Assembly: GCA_026005095.1 (NCBI GenBank)
Contig: BPKK01000009.1
Location: 1-64,000 of the forward strand
DNA: 64,000 bases
Direction of reading: 5' to 3'
From: Silanimonas sp.
GTDB lineage: Bacteria > Pseudomonadota > Gammaproteobacteria > Xanthomonadales > Xanthomonadaceae
Position 1 is the first letter of the stretch. Every line of letters begins with the position of its first letter. The notes beneath the pieces are model-generated. The model saw nothing but the letters and a program-made list of their open reading frames with translations, made no database searches and was not told where the DNA came from. The position numbers and the translations under genes were made by a program. Of the stretch, positions 36,672-45,776 are shown piece after piece.

Positions 36672-37790
36672 TCATGGGCCAGTCAAGCCCCGGCGTGAGG
36701 ACGGCCAACGCACCGCCTGCAGTGGCCGCTCGATCAAGCGCCACGAAGCCCATGAAATGAAGGCGGTGAGGACCGCAAACACCCCCAGCGCCAGCGTCCC
36801 CGTCAGCCCCATCGGACCGATGACGGCCGCTAGCACCGGCATATGCCACAGGTAGGCGCTGAAGCTCACCCACCCCAGTGCTCGCAACGGTCGCCATTCG
36901 AAAGGCCGCCGCAGCCACGCGGGCCCATGCAGCACGGCCAGCAGCAGGGTCGCCCACGCCACGGCGAAGAACGCGAACCAGCGATGGTTGAGATCGGGCG
37001 TGAAGGGCAGCAGACCGAGGATCGCCGGTACCGCCGGTACCGTGGCCACGAGGGCGAATACCGCGGAGAGGCCCAGCAACCCAAAGGCTCGCCTGCTGCG
37101 AACACTCGCCGCGCCATAGTGCAAGGACAGTACCGCCGCCCAGGCTCCCGCGAAGAACAGCACGAGGTAGGGCCCAAGACGCACGTCATTCACCGCGGAA
37201 GCCCGGGGTGGCCAAAGCTGCATCGCCACCACCGAGGCGCAGATCGTCAATGCAGCCGCCAGTCCAATCCCGCCAGCCCGTTGCGCACTGGCCAACACGG
37301 CGGCGCCCAGTGGCAACCACAGGTAGTAATGAAACTCCACCGGGATGCTCCACAACACGCTTACGCCCTGCTGCAGCAGCAGGTGCTGGCGCAGGGCGGC
37401 GGGGTCCATCGGATAGGGCCACCAGGGTGCCAGCCCTGCGGAGGTCAGCGCTGCGCTGGCCAGCAGCACCACGAGATACAGGGGCCAGATCCGCAGTACG
37501 CGGCGCAGGGCGTAGTCCAACCACAACGCAGGGCGACGCCAGTCTTCTGGCGGGCGGGCCAATAGCAGCCGAGTAAGCAAGAAGGCGCTAAGCACGAAAA
37601 ACAGGTACACCCCACTTTTGCCCGTGCCCGCAAGACTCACACCGGGTAACACGGGCAAACCGGCATTGGCCAAGTGGGAGCCAAGAACGATCAACACAGC
37701 AAGACCGCGCAAGCCATCAAGTGCCGGCACCACTGGCGTGAAAGCCCCCCCCGAGGCACAACGAGGTGGCGTCGTCGATGCTTCTTGCAT
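36672..37790 (-). CDS. acyltransferase 3 family membrane protein
   Basis: 372-residue integral membrane acyltransferase (about ten membrane segments). The N-terminal active-site region PALDGLRGLAVLIVLGSHL carries the family RxxxR-like and His features, and the segments GVYLFFVLSAFLLTRL and YYLWLPLGAAVLA follow the OafA/AT3 pattern. Members add acetyl or other acyl groups to surface polysaccharides or lipids. The ATG at 37790 is chosen because GGGAGGGG precedes it; an ATG at 37802 is possible. It is adjacent to the polysaccharide/transsulfuration block, so modification of that glycan is plausible but unproven. Confidence 0.85.
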   Translation of the reverse strand: MQEASTTPPRCASGGAFTPVVPALDGLRGLAVLIVLGSHLANAGLPVLPGVSLAGTGKSGVYLFFVLSAFLLTRLLLARPPEDWRRPALWLDYALRRVLRIWPLYLVVLLASAALTSAGLAPWWPYPMDPAALRQHLLLQQGVSVLWSIPVEFHYYLWLPLGAAVLASAQRAGGIGLAAALTICASVVAMQLWPPRASAVNDVRLGPYLVLFFAGAWAAVLSLHYGAASVRSRRAFGLLGLSAVFALVATVPAVPAILGLLPFTPDLNHRWFAFFAVAWATLLLAVLHGPAWLRRPFEWRPLRALGWVSFSAYLWHMPVLAAVIGPMGLTGTLALGVFAVLTAFISWASWRLIERPLQAVRWPSSRRGLTGP

Positions 37791-37810
37791 CGCCCCTCCC
37801 ATCAAGCAGA

Positions 37811-37839
37811 CAAAAAAGAGGGCCCGCCGAAGCGGGCCC
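37811..37839 (-). terminator. strong intrinsic terminator of the secreted-protein gene
   Basis: Minus strand: perfect 8-bp GC stem (GGGCCCGC / GCGGGCCC, loop TTCG) followed by TCTTTTTTG. It begins 28 bp after the stop codon at 37867 and closes the single-gene unit. Confidence 0.92.
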
Positions 37840-37866
37840 CCGAACAAGCACCGATCGCGCGACCGA

Positions 37867-39291
37867 TCAGTTGGTGCCCGACTGCACCATCACGTGGTTG
37901 CTGATCGAGCCCGAAGCCGGATTGACGATCTGGTACAGACCGTTCATCTGGCCACGCGGCGCCTCGGCGCGGATGCGGACGGTGCCGCGAGCCGGGCCGG
38001 TGAAGCTGGCCGCCGGGAACAGATCGCCCACCGCCATCACCTTGGTCTCACCCGGGGCAATGGTCAGGCCAGTGACCGAGAGAGGACCACCGAAGGTGGA
38101 GCTGGTTTCCGAAGCCGAGCCGCCAGTGGCGGGAATCAGGTCGACGCGGAAGGTGCGCGCCACCGAACCGGTGTTGTTGAGCACGAGACGGGACAGCCAG
38201 CCGCTCGGAATCTGCGCCAGCGGAGCCACCAGCTCGGTACCGTTACGGTTGATGTCACCCGCGTTCAGGGCCGAATGTACCTGCATCAGCTCGTAGTCGG
38301 TGGTGAACTTCGGAACGAACTGGGCGGTGTAATTCGAGATCTGGATCTCGTCCGTGCCATTCGGCAGGTAAACGAGCGGACCATTCACGCCCGTGTTCGG
38401 CAGCGCCGAGCCAAACACATAGGTGTGCTGGTTGGTGCCAGTGGTATCGCTGGCGTTGCCATTCAGCTCGATGTCGGTGGCAGCCGAGTTGTCACCCTGC
38501 ACCACGATGCGGGTCGGGTTCGGAGCAACACCGCTGAAGAGATCAGTGAGGGCGATCGGCAGCAGCTGCTTGTTGAGCGGCGGGGTCGTGACCAGGGCCA
38601 GACGGACATTGCTGTTGAAGTCACCCGTGGCCGCCGACGGGGTCACGAAGGCGGTGTAGGCCGGGCTGGCCTCGACATCGGCCGTGTCCTGACCCGGAGT
38701 CACCGAGAACACATAGCTGTCGGCGCGGAGGATGTAGTCCTGGAAGCCGGTGGTGAAGATGGTGCCGGGCACACCGATGTCGCCGGCCAGCTGGGCCTGC
38801 GAGGGGGTATCGTAAATACCGAAGCGGCAGCGCACCGGGTTCTTGTCGAGCAGGGTGATGTTGGCATCGACCACCAGCTCGATATCGCTGGTGATGGTGT
38901 CACCACCAAAAGAAGGACTGGCCGCCGTCATCGAGAAGAACAGGGTGTCGGTGCCCGCGCCATTGACCGCGCCGAGGGTGATATCCGGGCCACCCGCATC
39001 CGGGTCGTTCACGGTGATGACCGGCGAGCCCAGGGTGACGTTGCTGGTGCACTTCAGACTGCCGTAGCGCACCTCGCCCGGGCTAAAGTTGTAGCCGATG
39101 GTCCAGACCAGATCGTCGACAGGGTCCTGGGCCCCAGCCGGGCTGAGGGTCTGATTGTTCTTCAGCTCACGGGCAACGACGATGGCATCGTTGCTGGACT
39201 GCGGGAACTCGAAATCGACCTGGGCCTGAGCGGCACCGGCAAGCAGCAGCGCACCGACAGAGGCGGCGAGCAGATTCTTTTTCAGAGACAT
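37867..39291 (-). CDS. exported protein of unknown function next to the T2SS operon
   Basis: 474 residues; no family recognised. A signal peptide (residues 1-23, MSLKKNLLAASVGALLLAGA, cut after AQA) is followed by Thr/Ser/Asn/Gly-rich, beta-predicted sequence with no membrane segment and few cysteines (about two). The codon choice is regular and GC-rich. It has its own TTGACG-18-TACTAT promoter right after the secretin gene, a 5' leader of about 165 nt, a strong GGAGAAAGGAAGA ribosome binding site and a strong terminator. This suggests high, independent expression. A secreted T2SS substrate or a surface-layer-like protein is a good guess, but only a guess. Confidence 0.75.
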   Translation of the reverse strand: MSLKKNLLAASVGALLLAGAAQAQVDFEFPQSSNDAIVVARELKNNQTLSPAGAQDPVDDLVWTIGYNFSPGEVRYGSLKCTSNVTLGSPVITVNDPDAGGPDITLGAVNGAGTDTLFFSMTAASPSFGGDTITSDIELVVDANITLLDKNPVRCRFGIYDTPSQAQLAGDIGVPGTIFTTGFQDYILRADSYVFSVTPGQDTADVEASPAYTAFVTPSAATGDFNSNVRLALVTTPPLNKQLLPIALTDLFSGVAPNPTRIVVQGDNSAATDIELNGNASDTTGTNQHTYVFGSALPNTGVNGPLVYLPNGTDEIQISNYTAQFVPKFTTDYELMQVHSALNAGDINRNGTELVAPLAQIPSGWLSRLVLNNTGSVARTFRVDLIPATGGSASETSSTFGGPLSVTGLTIAPGETKVMAVGDLFPAASFTGPARGTVRIRAEAPRGQMNGLYQIVNPASGSISNHVMVQSGTN

Positions 39292-39302
39292 TCTTCCTTT
39301 CT

Positions 39303-39314
39303 CCTAAGCTTAGG
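39303..39314. repeat. 12-bp palindrome overlapping the leader ribosome binding region
   Basis: CCTAAGCTTAGG is a perfect palindrome whose 3' bases on the minus strand run into the GGAG of the ribosome binding site of the exported-protein gene. A second 14-bp palindrome (TGCCGGCGCCGGCA) lies at 39372-39385 in the same leader. Both could fold in the RNA; regulation is speculative. Confidence 0.45.
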
Positions 39315-39463
39315 GTGTGTAGCCATGAAAACCACGAACATCGGGAGCCCGCCTGCAACCTGCATGCACCATGCCGGCGCCGGCACCGAGAGCCGAGTGG
39401 AGGACCCCCCCAAGCACTCTCTGCGCATGCACGAAGCACCACGCAGTCCCCAGATGCGTCCGG

Positions 39464-39493
39464 ATAGTAGTACGGGCATTTTTCCGCCGTCAA
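39464..39493 (-). promoter_or_regulatory. promoter of the exported-protein gene
   Basis: Minus-strand TTGACG (-35, 39493-39488) and TACTAT (-10, 39469-39464) with an 18-bp spacer, between the secretin stop (39520) and the exported-protein start (39291). The expected leader is about 165 nt. Confidence 0.65.
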
Positions 39494-39519
39494 TGCAGGC
39501 CAGCAGGGGAGACGAGAGT

Positions 39520-41634
39520 TCACGGTTCGTGCTTGGCGGCCGGGGAAGCGGCACTGCCCGGCAGGAGCTCCATACGCCCCCGTAGGGCCTCGGTGATCTC
39601 ACGCGCCTGACTGGCATCCTCGACGATGTAGGGCGTGATCAGCACCAGCAGCTCGGTGCGATCGTTGCTGCGGGTTCGCGAACCGAACAAGGGCCCCAGC
39701 AAGGGCAGCCGCCCGAGCCCGGGCACCTGGGTACCACCTTCGGAACGCGAATCGCGGATCAGCCCGCCCATGATCATGGCCTGGCCATCCGAGAGGCTGA
39801 GGGCGGTTTCCAGTCGCCGGCTGAAGATGCTGGGCGAACTGATGCTGCTGGATTCGGTCTGCTTTGCCTCGCTCACTTCCTGAGCCACCTTGAGATCGAC
39901 CCGCTGGCTGGAGTGCACTACAGGCTCGATGTTCAGCAGCACTCCCGTCTTGCGGTAGCTCACCTGCTGCAGAATGGACGGCACACTGCCGCCCCCCAGG
40001 TCAGGCGCCGTGGCTTGGCTGGTGAGGATGGGCACTTCGGTACCGACATCGATACTGGCGGCCTCGCCACTGCGAACCATCAGGCGTGGCGTGGAGAGGA
40101 TCGACACGCGGCTATCGTTCTGGAACAGGTTCATCACCGCCCGCACCTGCCCGCTCGAGGAAAGCGGTCGCCATACCACTCCGCGATTGGCCACGCTGCC
40201 ACCGTAGGCCACCAGGCTGCCGCCGAAATCATTGATGCCGGCGTTACGCAGGGCCCATTCCACACCATGGGAGAACTCGCCGGTCAGGCTCACCTCGGCC
40301 ACGGTGACCTCGATCAGCACCTGGCGTGCTGGCTGGTCGAGTCGCGCCAGCACCGATCGCAAAGTGCGCCAACGGGAGGCGTCGCCCTGAAAGATGATGG
40401 CATTCCGGGTAGGGTCGATCACGATGCGGCTGCCATCCGCCCCCTGACTCACCGCCGGGGATGGTGATGGCGCAGGCCTGGCAGAAGCCTCTGCGGCCAT
40501 GCCGCCTCTTTGGCCCGGCGATGCCGCTGGGTTAGAACTGCCCGCTCCGATCAGAGCCTCGGCCGTCACGCGCAGGCTTTCCGCCGTGGTGTGCTTGACC
40601 TGATAGATGTAAGCGCCGCTCTGCGCCCCCCCTTCACTGCCGGGCTGATCGAGCAACTCCACCCAGTCGACCACGGCCTGCAGGGCCGTGTCCGACTCGG
40701 AAAACACGATGAGGCTGTTGGCCGACGCCACCGGCACGAAGGTGAGCACCCCGCCCTCTACCGGACGCGCCTTGACGCTGATGCCCTGGGCGACCAAGAC
40801 CTCACGTAGCTCCTTGGCCAGTTGCTCGACGTTCAGATATTCCGGGGTGATTCGCAGGGACTTTTTCTCACGCAGGCCTGCGCTGTCGAGCAGTTGAATG
40901 GCTTCCATGGCCGCTTCTACCAAGGCTGGGGGACCACTCAACAAAACCGCATTTGCCTCCAGCAACGGAGTCATCTGCACCGCAGCCACACTACGACCTT
41001 CCGATGCACTGAAAAGAGCCCTCAACTGCCCCACCAGGGGCCCTGGATCGGCCACATCGAGTGGCATCACTACGAATACCGGACGCTGCCCGGCAGGTAC
41101 CTCTGGAAGACTGCGCCCACGCAACAGGCGCGGCGGATCGACCATGTCACCTCCCGCCACGGCGAACCTCAATCTGCCCGACTCCTCAAGGACTGCGACC
41201 TGGTAGTTCTTCAACACCTCGACCGCGATTTCGTAAAGCCGATGTGGAGGCTCTGGCTGCACCAGACGCAGACTCACCAGCTCAGTCTTGCTGCGCACGG
41301 CTGGGTCGATCTCCAGGGAGAAGCCGAGCTGATTGCCAAAGACCTCGTCGATGAAAGCCGTGAGGTTCACGCTATCAAGCACCAGGGAGATTGGCTTTCC
41401 CCCCGGCTTTACCGGGGTTCTGAGCGGATCGGAGACCCGGACCGGCACCGCCTCGGTACGCGGCCCAGGCACCACGCGCGGCCCCTGCCGCATCGACTCC
41501 TCCATGCCAGCGCTTTCCTCAGGAATCACATCGAGCGGGCGACGCAAGGGCTCAGGGATCTGCTGTCCTGGGCTGGCGCAGCCCGCCAAGATGATGGGAA
41601 GCAGAGCCAAAGAGAGGGGGCGGAATCGGATCAT
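39520..41634 (-). CDS. gspD: T2SS outer-membrane secretin GspD (XpsD-like)
   Basis: 704-residue lipoprotein secretin with lipobox LAGC (Cys19). The N-domains (N0-N3, from about residue 80) are followed by a Pro/Ser/Ala-rich linker (SARPAPSPSPAVSQGADGS region) and the secretin domain (VLIEVTVAEVSLTGEFSHG, then STPRLMVRSGEAASIDVG and PILTSQ, GGLIRDSRSEGG, PLLGPLFGSRTRSNDRTEL). It forms the outer-membrane channel for folded exoproteins. It is last in the operon, 33 bp after gspN, as in the Xanthomonas xps cluster. Confidence 0.95.
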   Translation of the reverse strand: MIRFRPLSLALLPIILAGCASPGQQIPEPLRRPLDVIPEESAGMEESMRQGPRVVPGPRTEAVPVRVSDPLRTPVKPGGKPISLVLDSVNLTAFIDEVFGNQLGFSLEIDPAVRSKTELVSLRLVQPEPPHRLYEIAVEVLKNYQVAVLEESGRLRFAVAGGDMVDPPRLLRGRSLPEVPAGQRPVFVVMPLDVADPGPLVGQLRALFSASEGRSVAAVQMTPLLEANAVLLSGPPALVEAAMEAIQLLDSAGLREKKSLRITPEYLNVEQLAKELREVLVAQGISVKARPVEGGVLTFVPVASANSLIVFSESDTALQAVVDWVELLDQPGSEGGAQSGAYIYQVKHTTAESLRVTAEALIGAGSSNPAASPGQRGGMAAEASARPAPSPSPAVSQGADGSRIVIDPTRNAIIFQGDASRWRTLRSVLARLDQPARQVLIEVTVAEVSLTGEFSHGVEWALRNAGINDFGGSLVAYGGSVANRGVVWRPLSSSGQVRAVMNLFQNDSRVSILSTPRLMVRSGEAASIDVGTEVPILTSQATAPDLGGGSVPSILQQVSYRKTGVLLNIEPVVHSSQRVDLKVAQEVSEAKQTESSSISSPSIFSRRLETALSLSDGQAMIMGGLIRDSRSEGGTQVPGLGRLPLLGPLFGSRTRSNDRTELLVLITPYIVEDASQAREITEALRGRMELLPGSAASPAAKHEP

Positions 41635-41667
41635 TGAGGAGGCAATCGGTAGACAGTGAGCGGAAAA

Positions 41668-42183
41668 TCATTGAGCCGGTGCGGGGCGGCTTCCCATCGA
41701 CTTGGGAGGCGGCCCATTCAGCAGCCGGGCAGCGGTTTCGTGACCGTCGGGATCGACCCAAACAGCCTCGTTCGGCAATACGCGCCGCAATGTTCCTCCG
41801 CCGGGCAAGGGAGCTCCCGCCTCGAGGCGAAGGCGCTCACCAGCTTCAGTGGAGAGCAATGCCTCAAGGCGCTCACCGCTTTGAACGATGCCCAGAAGCG
41901 TGAAACGAGGGGCTGCCGAAAGGTTGGGAACAATGGCATTCGCCAGGGTCTGCGAACTCCAAATGGGCTGCTGCCAAGCAGCCTTGACCTCGCCCGATGC
42001 AGGTTCGCTCGGCACCGGCAAACGCCACTCCACCTGATCGATGGACGGCGGCGGTGCACTAACCGGCGTTTCGGCCCACAGCGCAAAAGCAAGGGCACCC
42101 ACCACGCCCGCCGCCAGGAACAGGCGCACCAGCACTGCCCGCTTCAATTGGAGAAGAAACGAGAACACCCCACGAGACCTCAT
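41668..42183 (-). CDS. gspN: T2SS protein GspN (XpsN-like)
   Basis: 171-residue protein with one N-terminal membrane segment (FLAAGVVGALAFALWAE) and a periplasmic domain resembling the GspC HR region/XpsN (PRFTLLGIVQSGERLEALLS; PLPGGGTLRRVLPNEAVW). In Xanthomonas XpsN replaces GspC as the link to the secretin XpsD and also binds XpsL/M. It sits between gspM and gspD, overlapping gspM by 4 bp. Sequence is weakly conserved, so the assignment rests on position plus motif. Confidence 0.78.
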   Translation of the reverse strand: MRSRGVFSFLLQLKRAVLVRLFLAAGVVGALAFALWAETPVSAPPPSIDQVEWRLPVPSEPASGEVKAAWQQPIWSSQTLANAIVPNLSAAPRFTLLGIVQSGERLEALLSTEAGERLRLEAGAPLPGGGTLRRVLPNEAVWVDPDGHETAARLLNGPPPKSMGSRPAPAQ

Positions 42184-42740
42184 AAGGCATCTCCGGATGG
42201 CGAACGGAAATGCCCTCGCACGACGAGCTGCATCCGGGCTGGATTGCCATCATGCAGCTCGATGCGCTCTACCGAGAGCCAAGGACGCTCTGCCAGCGCA
42301 GCCAGCAGCCCCCCAATCGCCTCACTGGCGAGACTGCCATCAAGGCGCGCGAGTACAACGCGGAACTCTGGCAGTGTCTCGAGCGTGAGCGCCGCCTCGG
42401 CCCGTACCCGCGGCTCGATCACACCAGCCTGGGCTGCAATCTCCTGCAACTGCGCCTGGAGTTCTGCTTGAGCTTCGCCCGCACTTACCGCCACTGGGAG
42501 ACTGTTCTCGAGGGCCTTCCACGCCACCCCAGCCTCATCGGCTCGCATCTGCCAGGACGCATCAGCTGCAGCACCCTGCAGGCGTAGCAATAACGCCTGC
42601 CCATTCCGGTATTCGGCAACGAGCCGACCGCGAGCATCACTCAACGCAGCCGCTCCATGAAAAACGAAAAAAAGCAGCGCAACACCACTGGCATAACGCA
42701 AACGCCGGTTTTCCTGCCACTGGGCCACCAGACTGTTCAT
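42180..42740 (-). CDS. gspM: T2SS inner-membrane protein GspM
   Basis: 186 residues; one N-terminal membrane segment (SGVALLFFVFHGAAAL region), a coiled-coil stretch and a C-terminal ferredoxin-like periplasmic domain. It partners GspL in the inner-membrane platform that couples the ATPase GspE to the pseudopilus. It is assigned by size, topology and operon place between gspL and gspN, with 4-bp overlaps on both sides. GspM sequence is usually poorly conserved. Confidence 0.78.
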   Translation of the reverse strand: MNSLVAQWQENRRLRYASGVALLFFVFHGAAALSDARGRLVAEYRNGQALLLRLQGAAADASWQMRADEAGVAWKALENSLPVAVSAGEAQAELQAQLQEIAAQAGVIEPRVRAEAALTLETLPEFRVVLARLDGSLASEAIGGLLAALAERPWLSVERIELHDGNPARMQLVVRGHFRSPSGDAL

Positions 42741-43819
42741 GGAGCACCCTCCACGGTAGCGGGAAGATCGAACAACAACTCGAGGTCGGCGCCACGTTCC
42801 GCAGGATTGACCTGAACCGACTGTAGGAGCGGATGGTTGGAAAGCGCCTGGACAAAGACCCTTGGATCGCGCTCCCGGGTTCTCATGGTTACGCGCAGGC
42901 TAGCGGCGTCACGCAACCAACTGACGAGACGAGCGTCAGCAGGCAAGCGCCGTTTGAGATCTGCGATCAGGACATAGTCTGAGGGGCCCGCCAACAGGGC
43001 CGCCAGTCTTTCGATGCGGGCATGCAAGGCTTCAGCTCGCTCCCTGGCCTCGATCAACGGAGCGGACTTCGAACGCAGGTCATCGAGTTTTGCCGATTGC
43101 CAAGCTACCGCAATCGACCAGGCCCCCCAGGCTGCGAACTGCCAGCCCACCGTCAAACCGGCAATCACTGCCACCAGACGCCAAAATCCCCGTTCGACCT
43201 GCGCCGGTGACCACACCAAGCGCTGTGCAGGCAGCCCCCAGGGGTGGGGGGCAAGCGTCCCGGCGGTCAAGCCAGGCATTTCGCCCCCGGAACTGACCCC
43301 TGCGCTTCTCAGAAATCGCTGCCACTCGGTTTCTCCTGGAGGGGCGGGCCACCAGCGCGACGCCTGCAACCGCCCCGCGCGCCAGACCTGTCCTTCAACC
43401 CCTTCGCGCAAATCCAGCAGACGCTCTGCATCCTCCGCGGATGGGGGGGGCACGAGTGCACTCTCGGCCATCGCAACAGCAGCCGGATCGAGCGCCTTCT
43501 GCACAGATGGCGGGAAGATCCATAGATGAGCGACCTCACCCTGCCAGCGGGCAACCCAACCACTGCCCGGCTCGGGAGCGGCACGATCAGCAGCCAGCGC
43601 GAGTGCATCGAACCGCTGCCCGACCGGCACCTGCGGAAAACTCAGGCGGCGATAGATGCACTGCGAACGCGGGATGATGATCTCGAGCGGACCGAACCAG
43701 CCCCCCGGCTGAACTACGAGAAGCTCAGGGCCTAGCCACTGACGGCGAGGCAAGAAAAGCGATCGGAGGCGTTCGCGGAGAGTCATCAGAGTCTGGGCGT
43801 GGGGATCGGTAGGCGGCAT
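42737..43819 (-). CDS. gspL: T2SS inner-membrane protein GspL
   Basis: 360 residues. The N-terminal cytoplasmic domain has an actin-like fold in GspL; a single membrane helix (VIAGLTVGWQFAAWGAWSIA) is at about 212-231, and a periplasmic ferredoxin-like domain follows. It recruits the ATPase GspE to the membrane. The start is uncertain: ATG at 43819 (MPPTDP) overlaps gspK by 95 bp, and ATG at 43786 (MTLRERL) overlaps by 62 bp; neither has a clear ribosome binding site. Confidence 0.82.
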   Translation of the reverse strand: MPPTDPHAQTLMTLRERLRSLFLPRRQWLGPELLVVQPGGWFGPLEIIIPRSQCIYRRLSFPQVPVGQRFDALALAADRAAPEPGSGWVARWQGEVAHLWIFPPSVQKALDPAAVAMAESALVPPPSAEDAERLLDLREGVEGQVWRAGRLQASRWWPAPPGETEWQRFLRSAGVSSGGEMPGLTAGTLAPHPWGLPAQRLVWSPAQVERGFWRLVAVIAGLTVGWQFAAWGAWSIAVAWQSAKLDDLRSKSAPLIEARERAEALHARIERLAALLAGPSDYVLIADLKRRLPADARLVSWLRDAASLRVTMRTRERDPRVFVQALSNHPLLQSVQVNPAERGADLELLFDLPATVEGAP

Positions 43820-44801
43820 CGATCGCCCACGGGGCAGCCCGATCCGCCAAGGGAGTCAATCGTACATGGAGGTTCCAAGCCCTGCCCGAGCCTGCAGTGA
43901 ATGTCAGTCGCCACCCTGTGGAGGGAGCCAGGCGATAATCCACGTCGCGATCCCCTGGAAGACGCACTCCAGTCTCCTCCTCAAACTGCCGCACCGAAAG
44001 GAATGGCTGCTCGTGGCGGCGATGGAGGCGTGCCCGACAAATTTCACCGCAGCTTGGAAGCAGGTGGATCAACAGATCGACTGGCGCCGTGTTGAGATTG
44101 AGCGCGCCAGAATAGCTAGTGGTCAGCCAGGGAAAGAGCCGCTCTCTCAGCGATGGGTCGAGGTCACGCCACTCTGGCAAGCGCCCCAACTCCCGCGGGT
44201 GCAACAGAAACCGCCCCGGCGGAGCGGGCAGGCCTATCCGAGCATATTCTTCCATCTCGGCACCCGCACTCCGACGTTGAACGTCGAGATCTACGTAGTC
44301 GGCGGCAATATCTGTGAGGCGGCGCTGCTGTGCCGCAGGAACTCCGAGGGCGGCGAGCAATCGCGGCAATGCCGAGTCGGCAGGCTGTAAGACGGGCACC
44401 AAACCCGCTTCGTCCTGCAGCCGAAAGGTTACCCCTCCCGGCCCGGCATAAGGGGTCCCATCAAGCAACAGCTCTCCGCCACGGGGCGAACGATCAAAAC
44501 CTCCGAAATCATCAAGCCTTCGCAGTACGAGTTCATCTTCGCCCATGGGCTCTAGCGGCTGTCCGGCCAAAGTGCTGGGAACCGTTGCTGCCAAGAACAG
44601 AAGCGTTTCCCGAGCAGAGAGCACATCGAACTCGGACTCCACATCGTCACGCGCCAGCCGAGCCTCCCGCAGACGCTCCTGAGTCCATTGCACGCCAAAA
44701 CCAATGGCCACGGCGATGGCAAGCAGAAGCCAGAGCACAACCGCCAGCACGAACCCGTGCTGCTGCAAGCGGCGATCATGGCGAATTCGGCAACTGATCA
44801 A
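43725..44801 (-). CDS. gspK: T2SS minor pseudopilin GspK
   Basis: 358-residue minor pseudopilin. A prepilin-type leader with hydrophobic helix (GFVLAVVLWLLLAIAVAIGF) near residue 16 is followed by the large GspK domain, including the saposin-like insert (LNLNTAPVDLLIHLLPSC). It forms the pseudopilus tip with GspI and GspJ. A TTG at 44801 with GGAG spaced properly is my start; another TTG (44765) and a longer frame to 44912 are less good. It overlaps gspJ and gspL. Confidence 0.8.
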   Translation of the reverse strand: MISCRIRHDRRLQQHGFVLAVVLWLLLAIAVAIGFGVQWTQERLREARLARDDVESEFDVLSARETLLFLAATVPSTLAGQPLEPMGEDELVLRRLDDFGGFDRSPRGGELLLDGTPYAGPGGVTFRLQDEAGLVPVLQPADSALPRLLAALGVPAAQQRRLTDIAADYVDLDVQRRSAGAEMEEYARIGLPAPPGRFLLHPRELGRLPEWRDLDPSLRERLFPWLTTSYSGALNLNTAPVDLLIHLLPSCGEICRARLHRRHEQPFLSVRQFEEETGVRLPGDRDVDYRLAPSTGWRLTFTAGSGRAWNLHVRLTPLADRAAPWAIDAAYRSPRPDSDDSPRTPPIAFLASPSVARP

Positions 44802-45363
44802 AGTCCATCTCCAGAGTCGGGGGCAGTCTTGGCGAAGCAGTAATGGCAACCCACCACACCCAGGGCGTATCTCCTCCCGCATGTAACGCAACAAGCCTCG
44901 GCAACAACTCACCCGGGATCTCGGCTACTGGCCAGCGTTGGTGACATCTGCCGTTTTGGTCACAGTAAGAGAAACGCGCTTCCACGAGCCCAGAGGCGAT
45001 GACGACGGTAGCGTTTTCTTCTTCCACATACTCGAGCTGCTGCCCCGCTCCTGACTCGAGCAGACGCCATGCCACTTTGGCGCCTGCAGCCGATTGCAGA
45101 GCATTCGCACTCATGAATGAGAAGCCGCTTTCGTCGCCAGTGAACTGCCCAAGACCACCTTCGGCATCGGCCAAAGCCGCCGAAACCGACTCACGAAACC
45201 ACTGTTCGTGCAGGACGGCGAGACGTCCTCCCACCTCATGGCTGAGCAATCGCGAGCGGATACCAAGGACATGCACCAAGGCCTGGGTCAACACGGCCAT
45301 GATCATGGTAACAATCACCAAGGTGACCAGCGCCTCGAGGAGACTGAAGCCCTGCGACTTCAT
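44776..45363 (-). CDS. gspJ: T2SS minor pseudopilin GspJ
   Basis: 195 residues. The prepilin motif KSQGFSLLEALVTLVIVTMI at the N-terminus marks a type IV prepilin peptidase cleavage site after the Gly, with the conserved Glu at +5. The periplasmic part has paired cysteines (YCDQNGRC). GspJ joins GspI and GspK at the pseudopilus tip. The ATG at 45363 overlaps the gspI stop as ATGA. Confidence 0.88.
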   Translation of the reverse strand: MKSQGFSLLEALVTLVIVTMIMAVLTQALVHVLGIRSRLLSHEVGGRLAVLHEQWFRESVSAALADAEGGLGQFTGDESGFSFMSANALQSAAGAKVAWRLLESGAGQQLEYVEEENATVVIASGLVEARFSYCDQNGRCHQRWPVAEIPGELLPRLVALHAGGDTPWVWWVAITASPRLPPTLEMDFDQLPNSP

Positions 45364-45776
45364 ATCGCGCTCGGAAACCGGACCTGTCGCCACCCCGCCT
45401 TGCGGATCACGAAACGGCGCTCGATACGGCCTTCATGCTCAAGCTGAACATCAACGAGAAAGAGGGCAACCTCGTAATACCCAGGCTGCAAGTAGTCGGT
45501 AAGCACATCACGCGCTGGAAAAAGGACCTGACTACCCCATGAGATTCGATAGTCACCGAGAGTTTCCTCTCCTTGTGGACGCTCGGCTGGATTGAGATTC
45601 TCAAGAAATGCAAGGGCATTGCGAGTCGCCACGTCGAGTTTGGCCGCTTCCTCGATGCGCTGAACAGAGCGAATCACGCCATTCAGAGCGGAAAACAGGG
45701 CCACAGCCCCTGCTGCCAGAATGGCCAGAGCAACGATGGCTTCGAGTAGCGTGAAGCCGAAAGACCTAAGGTGCAT
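45360..45776 (-). CDS. gspI: T2SS minor pseudopilin GspI
   Basis: 138 residues. The N-terminus MHLRSFGFTLLEAIVALAIL is a prepilin leader with the hydrophobic helix and Glu5. The C-terminal beta domain is small, as usual for GspI, the pseudopilin that initiates the tip. It starts at 45776, overlapping gspH by 11 bp, and ends overlapping gspJ. The much longer upstream frame is not coding. Confidence 0.86.
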   Translation of the reverse strand: MHLRSFGFTLLEAIVALAILAAGAVALFSALNGVIRSVQRIEEAAKLDVATRNALAFLENLNPAERPQGEETLGDYRISWGSQVLFPARDVLTDYLQPGYYEVALFLVDVQLEHEGRIERRFVIRKAGWRQVRFPSAI

